DNA from: a virus
IMG/VR virus record: IMGVR_UViG_3300031951_000331
Coordinates: 1-44,652 of that record
DNA length: 44,652 nucleotides
Strand: one strand, 5' to 3'
The notes under the pieces were generated by a model. That model was not told the DNA's origin. It did not search any database and saw only the letters and a list, made by a program, of their open reading frames with translations. Made by a program: the position numbers and the translations under genes. Below are positions 30,500-38,772 of this stretch, one piece after another (positions within the stretch are counted from its first letter, which is position 1; every line of letters begins with the position of its first letter).

Positions 30500-30702
30500 C
30501 ACACGACCAGGTCAGCGTGCTTCAGCGCGACGCGCCGCGCGCGCGCCTCCTCGAGCAGGCGGCGGTGGTGCTGCGCTGGCACCGACGTCCAGCGGCAGAC
30601 GGTCGATTTGTCGCGCCCGACGATTCGGCCGACCTCGGCCAGCGTCCCGAACCGTTCGACCAGCCGGTCGAGCACCGGCGACCGCTTGGGGTTTTGCGCC
30701 AT
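30499..30702 (-). CDS. Cro-like HTH regulator
   Basis: The 67-residue protein has a helix-turn-helix at residues about 12-45 (LVERFGTLAEVGRIVGRDKS, then TVCRWTSVPAQH), the YdaS/Cro style of small phage regulators. It is the first gene of the leftward transcript and lies back to back with the CI-like repressor across a 171-base control region. A GGAG ribosome binding site lies eight bases upstream of the ATG. It probably competes with the repressor at the shared operators to favour lytic growth; this is inference from the classic arrangement. Confidence 0.82.
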   Translation of the reverse strand: MAQNPKRSPVLDRLVERFGTLAEVGRIVGRDKSTVCRWTSVPAQHHRRLLEEARARRVALKHADLVV

Positions 30703-30873
30703 GGCGAATCTCCATCTTGGGAAACCGCAGCATGTATACCCTAGATGTTGGGATTAAGGCAACGCGCGCGTCGCGCTATGCGGGGATCAGCGCGTTGCCG
30801 GGTTGGCTTTTCTGCAACGTCTGATAGAGTGAGCCCGTGTAACTTTTCGCGAAACCCCTTGGATTCTCGACCC
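30703..30873. promoter_or_regulatory. Divergent immunity control region
   Basis: This gap separates the Cro-like and CI-like genes. Leftward, TTGCCT (30757-30762) and TATACA (30733-30738) are 18 bases apart and form a good promoter. Its -35 lies inside GTTGGGATTAAGGCAA (30747-30762), a close match to the reverse of the genome-wide box. A second half-site, CTTGGGAAACCGCAG (30716-30730), covers the expected start. A CGTTGC/GCAACG inverted repeat lies further right, toward the repressor gene. The repressor promoter itself is not clear. Confidence 0.6.
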
Positions 30874-31443
30874 ATGAACGCACAATGGTTTCGAGCGCGG
30901 CTCAAGGACCAGCACAAGTCTCAGCGCGCCCTGGCGCAGGTGTTGGGAGTTGACCCTGCGCAGGTGACCAACATGTTCAAGGGGCGCAGGCGCATGCAAT
31001 TGACCGACGCATCTCTCATTGCGAGCTTCCTCAACGTGCCGGTGGAAGAAGTCCTCCGGCAGGCGGGCCTCCCCGTCTCGCCCGCAGGCCGCCGCGTCCG
31101 TCTCGCCGGCACGGTCGACGAACACGGCGAGATCCACCTGTCGGACAGCCCCGAGGCGGACGTCGATGCCCCGGCCTCGGCGCCGGAAGGCACGGTCGCC
31201 GTGCGCGCGACCTCGTCGGCGCAGCTCATGCGCCACGCGCTGGTGTTTTTCCGCCCCGCGGCCGGCGTCGATCCCTCCGCGATCGGGCGTCTGGCGATCT
31301 GCCGGATCGGCGAGGGGCCGTGGCTCCTGCGGTCGGTCACGCCGGGCGTCGAGCCGGGAACCTACGACCTCGCCGCGCTGGCCGGGGACATTGTCGGAGC
31401 GACGCTATCGGCCGCCGTGCCTGTGCTCTGGATACGGCCCTAA
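30874..31443 (+). CDS. CI-like phage repressor
   Basis: The 189-residue protein has an N-terminal helix-turn-helix (LKDQHKSQRALAQVLGVDPA, then QVTNMFKGRRRM). Its C-terminal domain is laid out like the LexA/S24 fold (TVAVRATSSAQLMRHALVFF, then WLLRSVTPGVEPGTYDLAAL). The usual catalytic GDSM serine motif is not visible, so RecA-stimulated self-cleavage is doubtful. The start at 30874 begins the HTH domain; the longer upstream frame lies in the control region. It is the only rightward gene among the leftward early genes and should bind the operators to its left to keep the prophage silent. Confidence 0.85.
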   Translation: MNAQWFRARLKDQHKSQRALAQVLGVDPAQVTNMFKGRRRMQLTDASLIASFLNVPVEEVLRQAGLPVSPAGRRVRLAGTVDEHGEIHLSDSPEADVDAPASAPEGTVAVRATSSAQLMRHALVFFRPAAGVDPSAIGRLAICRIGEGPWLLRSVTPGVEPGTYDLAALAGDIVGATLSAAVPVLWIRP

Positions 31444-31450
31444 AGCAGAA

Positions 31451-31524
31451 CGCCGGCGCGATGTTCTGCGCCGGCGCCTGACCAGGGAGGACAATGTGCT
31501 CTCGCGCGGGTGCCCGCCCGCGCG
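31451..31524. terminator. Two GC-rich hairpins between convergent genes
   Basis: Between the repressor stop (31443) and the primase stop (31531) are two strong inverted repeats. CGCCGGCGC/GCGCCGGCG is at 31451-31459 and 31468-31476 (eight-base loop). CGCGCGGG/CCCGCGCG is at 31503-31510 and 31517-31524 (six-base loop). Neither is followed by a T-run, so they are not canonical intrinsic terminators, but their position suggests bidirectional termination. Confidence 0.5.
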
Positions 31525-31530
31525 CCCGCA

Positions 31531-34239
31531 TCATAGCGGGATCTCGTCCTGTCGGGGGGATTTTTTTCCGGCCTCCTCTCCGTCGTCGTCGGCAGGCATC
31601 TCGACCAGCGACCACGGGATCAGCGTCGCGCGGCTCTTGAGCCCCGCGTGGAAGTGGGTCACGTCCAGCTTCTGCGCCCCTTCCAGCTCGCGCAGCGGGC
31701 GGCTCCAGTCGCTCTCCCACTGGGTGCCTTTCAGCACCTCGCGCCCGAGCCGGCCGGCGCTCGACGCGATGACGACGCCTTCCTTCCATGCGCGCAGCCC
31801 GAGCGGGCCGAGTGCGTCCTTGGCGTCGGACTGGTCGATGCCGATCCGGTCCCAGAAGCTGCCGCGGGCGGACCCCAGCAGCAGCGCGATCGTCACCGAC
31901 TTGGTGGCGCCGCGCGACGTGACCAGCAGCCGGTGCGCCATGATCCGCTCGAGCAGGCGCTCCTTGTCGGCCCGCGCCGCAAGCCCGGCGTGCTCCGTCC
32001 AGTTGTAGCGCCGGACAAACTCCGCCGCCTCGTCGAACGTTATCCGGCGCGGCGTGTGGAGGCTGACGTAGCCCGCGATCAGCGTGCCGATCTGGTCGGC
32101 CGCGCGCCGGTCGCGCAGCTCCTGCGCCGCCGCGTCGACGCAGGTGTCGATGTTGGCCAGAAGCGCGTCGATGTTGGCCCAGGTGCGCAGGAACAGGCGG
32201 CTCGCCATGTCGTTGCCCAGCAGCGCGCGGATGTCGCGCATCAGCGCCTTGTAGTCGGCGTTCGCCGCCGCGTCGGTCCTCTTGCGCAGGACCAGCTTCG
32301 TGATGCGGGTCTCGTCCGCGTGCTGCTTGATGCTGTGCTCGATCGACGAGAAGCAGAACGCGCTCCTCACCGTGAACCGGATCGCCTGGCCGGACGTCGT
32401 GCCCTTGCTGACCGTCGCCCCGGACGACGCCAGCCGGGCGAGGTCGAGGATGCCGGTCATCCTGAGCTGGGCGCGCTCCGTCTCGGCCTCGGCCTCGTCG
32501 AGCACGACCGGCAGCGCGTCCGAGCCCAGCGTCTGCCGGATGCCGGCCTCGGTCGTGCTGCCCTCGAACCTCTGTCCGAACGGGGCCAGCATGCGCCAGA
32601 CGACGTCGAGCAGGACGGTCGTCTTGCCGGACCCGGCGCCGCCCGTGATCCAGATATGGGGCCGCCAGTTGAACGCCCCGCAGAACGGCGCGATTGCGAT
32701 CCAGCCGGCCAGCGCGACGGCCGATAGCGGGTTCTCCCAGGATAACCGCGCGCAGATGTCGGCCAGCGCCTTCGCGTCGCCGGCGGTCGCCGGCTCGGCT
32801 TCGAGCGCGAGGCCTTTCATCGGCCGCGTCGCCGGGTAGATGTGGTCGGTCGACACGGACCACAGGTCGAGGCGCTCGTCGCCGCGCAACGCCTGCTGGC
32901 CGAGGTGGTAGACCGGCCCGCCGTCGTCGAGCCATGCGCCGCGCCCGCGCATGCGGTCAGGCCACCAGGTGCCCTTTCGGTGGGCCTCGTTCATCAGCGC
33001 GTTGGCGGCGGCGAGCTCGCCGGCCTTCCCGTCGCCAAACTCGCGCTCGAGGTAGTCAAGCGGGGCGAGCTGGATCAGGCTCTTCCAGGTGTGCGCGCTC
33101 GGCGTCAACGCCACGACCTGTTTCGTGCCCTCCGGCAGGTAGTAGTAGCTGCCCTCGTCGTGGCCCAGCACGCGGAACGGACGGCCCTCCGGCGCCTTCG
33201 CCTCGGGCTCCTGGGGCGGCGTCCACGGCTCGGCCGGCTCGGCGTCCGGCGCCTCGTCGCGGGGCGGCTGCGGGTCGGTCGGCGGGGTAGTCGAGGACCG
33301 CAGCCACGCGATCGTGCGCTCGCGGTCCCAGCCCTCGGCCTCGGCGTCGGCCGCGTCCCAGCCTCTGGCGACGCCCTCGGGCGGCCGCGCGACCTTGACG
33401 GTGCAGCCGATCGCCTCGAGGCGCTGGGCGATATCGGCGGCGGCCTCGAGGCCCGCGTCGTCCGCGTCCGGCCAGATCACGACGCTGCGCCCGGCCAGCG
33501 GGACGAAATCGGCATGTTTCGTCCCCTGCGTCCCGCCGGGCCACGTCACGCAGGCCAGCGGCACCAGGCGCGCGGCGGCGTCGGCGGCCTTCTCGCCCTC
33601 GACCAGCAGCACCTGGCCGGCCTTCATGCGCGACCAGTAGAGCGGGCGCGGCTTGTCGAAGGGCACGACGGCCCATGTCTCGCGGCCGTCCGCCAAACGA
33701 ACCCATCGCAGGGCCGGCGTCACTTTCTTCCCGTCGTCAAACTCGACGCGCACGACGTAGCCGATCAGCTCGCCGGCGGCGTCGCGGTAGGGGAACACCA
33801 TGCTCGGCCGCATGCGCCAGACCCGCTCCTTGCGCGGGTTCCATGCCTCGATCTCGACGCCGGCGCGGAACATCTCATGGCTGTCGGGGATGTCGGCAGG
33901 CTCGATACCGGCATAGGGGTCGTAGGCGGCCTCGGGCGCCGCGGACGGTGCGGACGCCGCGGACGGCGTCCATTCCCCGTCCAGCAGGCGCACGGCGTCC
34001 TTGATCGACACGTTCTCGGTGCGGGCGACGAAGTCGACGACGTCGCCGTGCTCCCCGCAGCCATAACAGTGGAAGAACCCCTTCGCCGCGCTCACGGTGA
34101 AGCTCGGGGTCTTCTCGTTGTGGAAGGGGCACAGCCCCTTGAACTCGCCCTTGCCGGCGCGTCGCAGGGTCACGCGGCGGGCGATGACGGTGGCGATCGG
34201 GTGGCGCTGGGCGAGCGCGTCGAAGTCGATTTCGGGCAT
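31531..34239 (-). CDS. Primase/helicase replication protein
   Basis: The 902-residue protein has a CHC2 zinc finger (CPFH at 37-40, FHCYGCG with C58 and C61), then a Toprim-like domain with VLLVEGEKAADAA and VVIWPDADDAG. A proline-rich linker follows, then an ATPase domain with Walker A GGAGSGKTT (K539) and PVVLDEAEAE as Walker B. It would prime and unwind DNA at the nearby origin-like region. The ATG at 34239 is preferred: GGAGG lies five bases upstream, and the longer upstream frame runs through the promoter. No DNA polymerase gene accompanies it, so host polymerase must complete replication. Confidence 0.9.
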   Translation of the reverse strand: MPEIDFDALAQRHPIATVIARRVTLRRAGKGEFKGLCPFHNEKTPSFTVSAAKGFFHCYGCGEHGDVVDFVARTENVSIKDAVRLLDGEWTPSAASAPSAAPEAAYDPYAGIEPADIPDSHEMFRAGVEIEAWNPRKERVWRMRPSMVFPYRDAAGELIGYVVRVEFDDGKKVTPALRWVRLADGRETWAVVPFDKPRPLYWSRMKAGQVLLVEGEKAADAAARLVPLACVTWPGGTQGTKHADFVPLAGRSVVIWPDADDAGLEAAADIAQRLEAIGCTVKVARPPEGVARGWDAADAEAEGWDRERTIAWLRSSTTPPTDPQPPRDEAPDAEPAEPWTPPQEPEAKAPEGRPFRVLGHDEGSYYYLPEGTKQVVALTPSAHTWKSLIQLAPLDYLEREFGDGKAGELAAANALMNEAHRKGTWWPDRMRGRGAWLDDGGPVYHLGQQALRGDERLDLWSVSTDHIYPATRPMKGLALEAEPATAGDAKALADICARLSWENPLSAVALAGWIAIAPFCGAFNWRPHIWITGGAGSGKTTVLLDVVWRMLAPFGQRFEGSTTEAGIRQTLGSDALPVVLDEAEAETERAQLRMTGILDLARLASSGATVSKGTTSGQAIRFTVRSAFCFSSIEHSIKQHADETRITKLVLRKRTDAAANADYKALMRDIRALLGNDMASRLFLRTWANIDALLANIDTCVDAAAQELRDRRAADQIGTLIAGYVSLHTPRRITFDEAAEFVRRYNWTEHAGLAARADKERLLERIMAHRLLVTSRGATKSVTIALLLGSARGSFWDRIGIDQSDAKDALGPLGLRAWKEGVVIASSAGRLGREVLKGTQWESDWSRPLRELEGAQKLDVTHFHAGLKSRATLIPWSLVEMPADDDGEEAGKKSPRQDEIPL

Positions 34240-34585
34240 TGGTCCTCCGGTGGGCAGGGAGGTCAGGATGCCGAAAGGTTGGGAAAAACGCAAGCCCAAG
34301 GTTACACGTTACGGGCGCGTAACTGGTAAGTCATTGAAAACAAACGAAGGTGACGAGTTACGCTTTTTCCCCCCTATACATACATATATAGACACATAGT
34401 GTGCGTGCGTAAGACATACATACGGACAGACACTATACGATATATATATATATATGTTACTTATGTAACTATCTATCTATCTAGAGGGCAAGCCCTTGGA
34501 CGACAACGAAAATACCCGGTTACGAGATCCAGTAACGAAGCGTAACGGGCGATACCGCTTGCCGGACGGCGAAGGCGTTGGCAAA
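34240..34585. other. AT-rich intergenic island, candidate replication origin
   Basis: No gene is evident here. In an otherwise GC-rich genome it holds a long TA alternation (34440-34455), CTAT and CATA runs, and eight GTTAC/GTAAC words. These lie at 34301, 34308, 34319, 34357, 34456, 34465, 34519-34523 and 34532-34536, with another CGTAAC at 34541-34546. Some are paired as inverted repeats, for example GTTACG-GGCG-CGTAAC at 34308-34323 and GTTAC-TTAT-GTAAC at 34456-34469. Iteron-like words plus an easily melted tract beside a primase gene fit an origin. A binding region for another protein is possible. Confidence 0.55.
34265..34293 (-). promoter_or_regulatory. Putative primase promoter with regulatory box
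   Basis: On the minus strand TTGCGTTTTTCCCAAC (34278-34293) matches the genome-wide box at most positions. Its TTGCGT hexamer is 17 bases upstream of CATCCT (34265-34270), a weak -10. Transcription would start near 34257, before the GGAGG and the primase ATG at 34239. Confidence 0.4.
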
Positions 34586-35071
34586 ATGCCAAGCATGGCC
34601 AAGACCAAAGCCAAGCGCCGCCCCGGCCGTCCGTCCAGCTACACGCCCGAGCTGGCCGCGAAGATCTGCGCGCGCATTGCCGGCGGCGAGAGCCTCCGCT
34701 CCGTCTGCCGAGACCCGGCCATGCCGGACCTGACGACCGTCTTCCGATGGATGCCCAAGCGCCCGGAGTTCCACAAGCAATACGACGAGGCTTGCGACGC
34801 CCGCGCCCAGGCCATGTTCGACGAGCTGGTCGAGATCGCCGACACGCCCATGCAGGGCGACGTCATCACCGAGTTCGACGACGGCCGGCGAGAGATCAAG
34901 CGCGGGGACATGCTGGGGCATCGTCGCCTCCAGGTCGACGTCCGCAAGTGGGCGCTCGCCCGCATGTCGCCCAAGCGGTTCGGCGACAAGGTCGGCGTCG
35001 AGCATACGGGCACGGTCAGCCTCGAGGCGCTGGTGCTGGGCAGCCTCAAGCGCGAGGGCGACGGCGAGTGA
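34586..35071 (+). CDS. Terminase small subunit
   Basis: The protein (161 residues from ATG 34586; ATG 34595 is an alternative) starts MPSMAKTKAKRRPGRPSSYT. It carries a helix-turn-helix region (AAKICARIAGGESLRSVCRD, then TVFRWMPKRPEF) typical of small terminase subunits. The DEACDARAQAMFDELVEIAD helix and WALARMSPKRFGDK follow, matching a widespread phage small-terminase type. It recognises phage DNA to start packaging. GAAGG ten bases before 34586 supports that start. It begins the rightward late operon, and its stop overlaps the large subunit start (GTGA). Confidence 0.88.
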   Translation: MPSMAKTKAKRRPGRPSSYTPELAAKICARIAGGESLRSVCRDPAMPDLTTVFRWMPKRPEFHKQYDEACDARAQAMFDELVEIADTPMQGDVITEFDDGRREIKRGDMLGHRRLQVDVRKWALARMSPKRFGDKVGVEHTGTVSLEALVLGSLKREGDGE

Positions 35072-36492
35072 CATCCGCGGTCGCATCCGATCGCATCCGA
35101 CTCTGGCGCGAGAAGCCGCAGGCGTTCGTGCGCGAGTGCCTCGGCGTCGTGCCGGACCCGTGGCAGGACTACGTTCTCGAGGCGTTCCCGCACAACCAGC
35201 GCGTGGCGCTGAAGGCGTGCAAGGGGCCGGGCAAGACGGCGCTGCTCGCCATGCTGGCCTGGAACTTCCTGCTGACCCGGCCACACGCCAACATCGCCGC
35301 GACGTCGATCACCGGGGACAACCTCAAGGACGGGCTCTGGAAGGAGATGGCCAAGTGGCAGAAGCGATCGCCGCTGCTGACCGCGGCCTTTGAGTGGCAG
35401 AAGCAGCGCATCGTCTGTCGCGAGCATCCCGAGACGTGGTTCATGTCGGCGCGCTCCTGGTCGAAGGGCGCGGACTCGACGCAGCAGGCGGACACGCTGG
35501 CCGGCTTCCACGCTGACTACCTGCTGTTCCTGCTCGACGAGGTCGGCGGCATCCCCGACGCGGTCATGGCGGCGGCCGAGGCCGGCCTCGCCTCGGGCGT
35601 CGAAACGAAGCTGATGATGGCGGGCAACCCGACGCATCTCGAGGGGCCGCTGTGGCGCGCGTCGACGACCGAGCGCCATCTCTGGTTCCTGCATGAGATC
35701 ACCGCCGACCCGGACGATCCGCTGCGCACGCCGCGCGTGTCTGTCGAGTGGGCGCGTCAGCAGATCGAGAAATACGGGCGGGACAGCCCATGGGTGCTGG
35801 TCAACGTGTTCGGCCGGTTCCCGCCGTCGAGCCTCAACGCGCTGATCGGGCCGGACGAGGTGCGAGAAGCCATGCGCCGGCATCGGCGCGAGGACGAGTA
35901 TTCCTTCGCGCCGCGCGTGCTGGGCGTCGACGTGGCGCGTGAGGGCGACGATCGCAGCGTGATCTTCCCGCGTCAGGGGCTGGTCGCGTTCGAGCCGATC
36001 ATCCTGCGCAACGTGAACTCGGTGCAGGGCGCCGGCGCGGTCGCGCGCAAGATCACCGACTGGCGGGTGCAGGCGACGTTCGTCGACAACACGGGCGGGT
36101 TCGGCGGCGGCTGGATCGACCAGCTCCAGTTGCTGGGCCACGCGCCCCTGCCGGTTCACTACGCCGGCCGGCCCAACGACGCGCGGTATCTGAACAAGCG
36201 CGCCGAGATGTGGTTCGAGCTGTGCGACTGGATCAAGGGCGGCGGGACGCTGCCTCCGGTAGACGAACTGGTGGCCGAGCTGACGACGCCGACCTACACG
36301 TTCCGGGGCGACAAGCTGCAAATCGAACCCAAGGACCAAGTGAAGGAGCGGCTGGGCCGCAGCCCCGATCTGGCCGACGCGCTGGCGCAGACCTTCGCCG
36401 AGTTCGTGGCGCCGCCGCCCGCCATTGACCGCGCCGGCGATCGCCGCGCGCCCGTCGCCAAGGGCGTCGACTACAACCCGTTCGCGTTGTAG
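35068..36492 (+). CDS. terL: Terminase large subunit
   Basis: The 474-residue protein shows PWQDYVLEAF, a Walker A-like ACKGPGKT (residues 50-57, K56), Walker B LLFLLDEVGG with D157 and E158, MMAGNPTH as the coupling motif, and a nuclease domain starting GVDVAREGDD with D288. It is the ATPase/nuclease motor that fills the capsid. The start is GTG at 35068, sharing bases with the small-subunit stop; the longer frame upstream is a shadow of the small subunit. The stop is followed by a 59-base gap holding a promoter-like box. Confidence 0.95.
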   Translation: MTSAVASDRIRLWREKPQAFVRECLGVVPDPWQDYVLEAFPHNQRVALKACKGPGKTALLAMLAWNFLLTRPHANIAATSITGDNLKDGLWKEMAKWQKRSPLLTAAFEWQKQRIVCREHPETWFMSARSWSKGADSTQQADTLAGFHADYLLFLLDEVGGIPDAVMAAAEAGLASGVETKLMMAGNPTHLEGPLWRASTTERHLWFLHEITADPDDPLRTPRVSVEWARQQIEKYGRDSPWVLVNVFGRFPPSSLNALIGPDEVREAMRRHRREDEYSFAPRVLGVDVAREGDDRSVIFPRQGLVAFEPIILRNVNSVQGAGAVARKITDWRVQATFVDNTGGFGGGWIDQLQLLGHAPLPVHYAGRPNDARYLNKRAEMWFELCDWIKGGGTLPPVDELVAELTTPTYTFRGDKLQIEPKDQVKERLGRSPDLADALAQTFAEFVAPPPAIDRAGDRRAPVAKGVDYNPFAL

Positions 36493-36514
36493 AAAAGCCA
36501 ACCTACTGAAATCG

Positions 36515-36550
36515 TTGCGATAATCCCAAGCCGGGGCTATCATCCCCGGC
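36515..36550 (+). promoter_or_regulatory. Late promoter candidate with regulatory box and hairpin
   Basis: TTGCGATAATCCCAAG (36515-36530) is identical to the box at 4877-4892. Its TTGCGA serves as a -35, 17 bases from TATCAT (36538-36543), a strong -10. The -10 lies in the loop of a hairpin, GCCGGGG/CCCCGGC (36530-36536 and 36544-36550). Expected initiation is at about 36550, next to the ATG at 36552. Confidence 0.55.
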
Positions 36551-36551
36551 C

Positions 36552-36761
36552 ATGTGCATGTCCGCCCCGAAGATGCCGGCCCCGCCGCCGGTCCCGCCTC
36601 CGCCGCCCGAAGCGCCGCGCGCGGTCGACGAAGCCGTGATGCGCGCGCGCGGGGACGAACGCCGGCGCCAGCGCGCCATGCAGGGCTACGGCTCGACGAT
36701 GCTCGGCGGCGCTGGTGCCGCGCCGGCCATGGTGGCCGGCAAGACGCTGCTCGGTCAGTGA
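36552..36761 (+). CDS. Small proline-rich pre-portal protein
   Basis: The 69-residue protein begins MCMSAPKMPAPPPVPPPPPE and ends YGSTMLGGAGAAPAMVAGKT plus LLGQ. Short proteins with a proline-rich start and a TILGGxG...KTLLG ending are common directly before portal genes in podoviruses with this capsid type. I know no assigned function. The ATG has no ribosome binding site: the bases before it form a GC hairpin, and the predicted transcript start is within a few bases. It may be read from a leaderless transcript. It ends one base before the portal ATG. Confidence 0.72.
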   Translation: MCMSAPKMPAPPPVPPPPPEAPRAVDEAVMRARGDERRRQRAMQGYGSTMLGGAGAAPAMVAGKTLLGQ

Positions 36762-38452
36762 TGGCTTCCGTCCCCGGCACGCCCAAGCGCCAGTTCGAGC
36801 GGCGTCTGTCGGCGCTGCGGGACGAGCGCGCCCAGTGGCTGTCGCACTGGACGGACCTGTCGGAGATGATCGTCCCGCGCCGCGGGCGCTTCCTGCGCAA
36901 TCAGACCGACGACGCGAACAAGGGCGACCGCCGGAACGGGCGGATCATAGACCCCACCGGCACGCTCGCCGCGCGGACGCTGGCCTCGGGCATGATGGCG
37001 GGGATCACTTCGCCGGCCCGCCCGTGGTTCAAACTTCAGACGCCTGACCTCGAGATGATGGACTACGGCCCGGTCCGGTCGTGGCTGGAACAAGTCCAGA
37101 ACAGGCTGATGACCGTGTTCTCGCGGTCGAACCTCTACAACGTCCTGCCGGTCATCTACGAAGAGCTCGGCGTGTTCGGGACGGGCGCGATGGTCGTCCT
37201 CGAGGACGACGAGGACATCATCCGCTGCTACCCGTTGACGGTTGGCGAATACATGGCCGCGAACTCCCCGCGCCTGGTCGTCGACACGCTCTATCGCGAG
37301 CTTCAGCTCACGGTCGGCCAGCTCGTCTCCGAGTACGGCCTCGACCGCGTCACGGCCAGCACGCGCCAGTTGTACGAGACCGGCGCGGTCGATCGCTGGG
37401 TCAACGTCGTGCATGTGATCGAGCCCAACGACAGGCGCCTGGCCAACACGCCCGGCGCGCGCGGCATGCGATGGCGCTCGGTTCACTACGAGGCCGGGTG
37501 CGGCGACGACGAGTACCTGCGGGTCAGCGGCTTCGAGGAGTTCCCGGCGATGGTGCCGCGCTGGCACGTCACCGGCACCGACGTCTACGGTCGCTCGCCC
37601 GGCATGGAGGCGCTGCCCGACATCCGCCAGTTGCAGGTGATGGCCAAGCGCAAGGGCCAGGCGATCGACAAGATGGTGAACCCGCCCATGATCGCGCCGT
37701 CCTCGCTGCGTCAGCAGGCGGCTTCGATCCTTCCGGGCGCGATCACCTACGTCGACATGGCTGCGGCCTCCGGCGGCCAGCCCGCGTTCCGGCCGGCCTA
37801 CGAGGTCAACCCGCGCGTCGGCGAGCTGATGGCGGACATTCAGGCCAAGCAGAACGACGTCAAGTCGGCCTTCTACGCGGACCTGTTCCTGATGCTGGCG
37901 AACAGCGACCGCCGGCAGATCACCGCGCGCGAGATCGACGAGCGGCACGAAGAGAAGCTGCTCATGCTCGGCCCCGTGCTGGAGCGTTTGCACGACGAGC
38001 TGCTCGACCCGCTGATCGACCGGACGGTCGCGATCATGGCGCGCGGCCAGCTTCTGCCGCCGGCGCCGCCGGAGCTCCAGGGCGTCGAGTTGCGCGTCGA
38101 ATACATCTCGATGCTGGCGCAGGCGCAGCGCGCGGTCGGCACGTCGTCGATCCGCGACTACGCCACGTTCGCGATCGGGCTCGCGGGCGCGAACCCCGAC
38201 GTCCTCGACAAGGTCGACTTCGACAAGGCGGTCGACAACTACGGCATGATGATCGGCGTCCCGTCCGACCTGATCCGCACCGACGACCAGGTGGCCGAGA
38301 TCCGCGCCCAGAAGGCGCGACAGGCGCAGCAGGCGCAGGCCATGCAGATGACCGCAGCGGCGGCCGAGACGGCGCAGACGATGGCGAACACGCCGATCGG
38401 CGACCAGAACGGCCTCGAGCGCGTGCTGGCGGGCATGGGTGTCCCGGCATGA
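36761..38452 (+). CDS. Portal / head-tail connector protein (T7 gp8-like)
   Basis: The 563-residue protein matches the podovirus head-to-tail connector family. Characteristic stretches are LSHWTDLSEMIVPRRGRFL, GTLAARTLASGMMAGITSPA, RPWFKLQTPDLE, YEELGVFGTGAMVVLED, YGRSPGMEALPDIRQLQVM and MLANSDRRQITAREIDERH. Its length is close to the family's usual 500-550. The C-terminus is glutamine/alanine-rich (QKARQAQQAQAMQMTAA). It forms the dodecameric ring at the packaging vertex. The ATG at 36761 follows the pre-portal stop and matches the family start; the longer upstream frame is a shadow. Confidence 0.94.
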   Translation: MASVPGTPKRQFERRLSALRDERAQWLSHWTDLSEMIVPRRGRFLRNQTDDANKGDRRNGRIIDPTGTLAARTLASGMMAGITSPARPWFKLQTPDLEMMDYGPVRSWLEQVQNRLMTVFSRSNLYNVLPVIYEELGVFGTGAMVVLEDDEDIIRCYPLTVGEYMAANSPRLVVDTLYRELQLTVGQLVSEYGLDRVTASTRQLYETGAVDRWVNVVHVIEPNDRRLANTPGARGMRWRSVHYEAGCGDDEYLRVSGFEEFPAMVPRWHVTGTDVYGRSPGMEALPDIRQLQVMAKRKGQAIDKMVNPPMIAPSSLRQQAASILPGAITYVDMAAASGGQPAFRPAYEVNPRVGELMADIQAKQNDVKSAFYADLFLMLANSDRRQITAREIDERHEEKLLMLGPVLERLHDELLDPLIDRTVAIMARGQLLPPAPPELQGVELRVEYISMLAQAQRAVGTSSIRDYATFAIGLAGANPDVLDKVDFDKAVDNYGMMIGVPSDLIRTDDQVAEIRAQKARQAQQAQAMQMTAAAAETAQTMANTPIGDQNGLERVLAGMGVPA

Positions 38453-38772
38453 GCGCGCCGCGTCCCCGCCCCGCGCCGTTCAACGCCGGCGATCCGGCGG
38501 ACGTCCGCGACCGCGAGACCGCGGCGCGGCGCGAGCGCAACCGGCAGCTCGACGACCTGCGCGACGTCCTGGCCACGCCGGCCGGTCGCCGCGTGATGTG
38601 GCGGCTGCTCGACCACTGCGGCGTGTTCCGCAGCACGTTCACCGGCCACGGCGGCCGTGACGCCTTCAACGAAGGCGGGCGCAACGTCGGGCTGTTTGTC
38701 CTGAACGAGCTGACCGACGCCGACGCCGACGTGTTCACCACCATGCTCAAGGAGAGCAAAACGAATGTCTGA
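38449..38772 (+). CDS. Bbp19-like phage protein
   Basis: The 107-residue protein has the Bbp19-type pattern: RQLDDLRDVLATPAGRRVMW, RLLDHCGVFRSTFTGHG, DAFNEGGRNVGLFVLNELTD and a final FTTMLKESK. The family is known from Bordetella phage BPP-1 and relatives, where it lies in the capsid operon; its precise function is unknown to me. The ATG at 38449 overlaps the portal stop (ATGA). Its last eight bases overlap the scaffold gene, so the head genes are tightly coupled. Confidence 0.85.
   Translation: MSAPRPRPAPFNAGDPADVRDRETAARRERNRQLDDLRDVLATPAGRRVMWRLLDHCGVFRSTFTGHGGRDAFNEGGRNVGLFVLNELTDADADVFTTMLKESKTNV

Noticed and set aside
34240-34585. A coding gene upstream of the small terminase (frame from 34496)
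   Set aside because: The added residues precede the conserved start, lack a ribosome binding site and run through the AT-rich repeat region.
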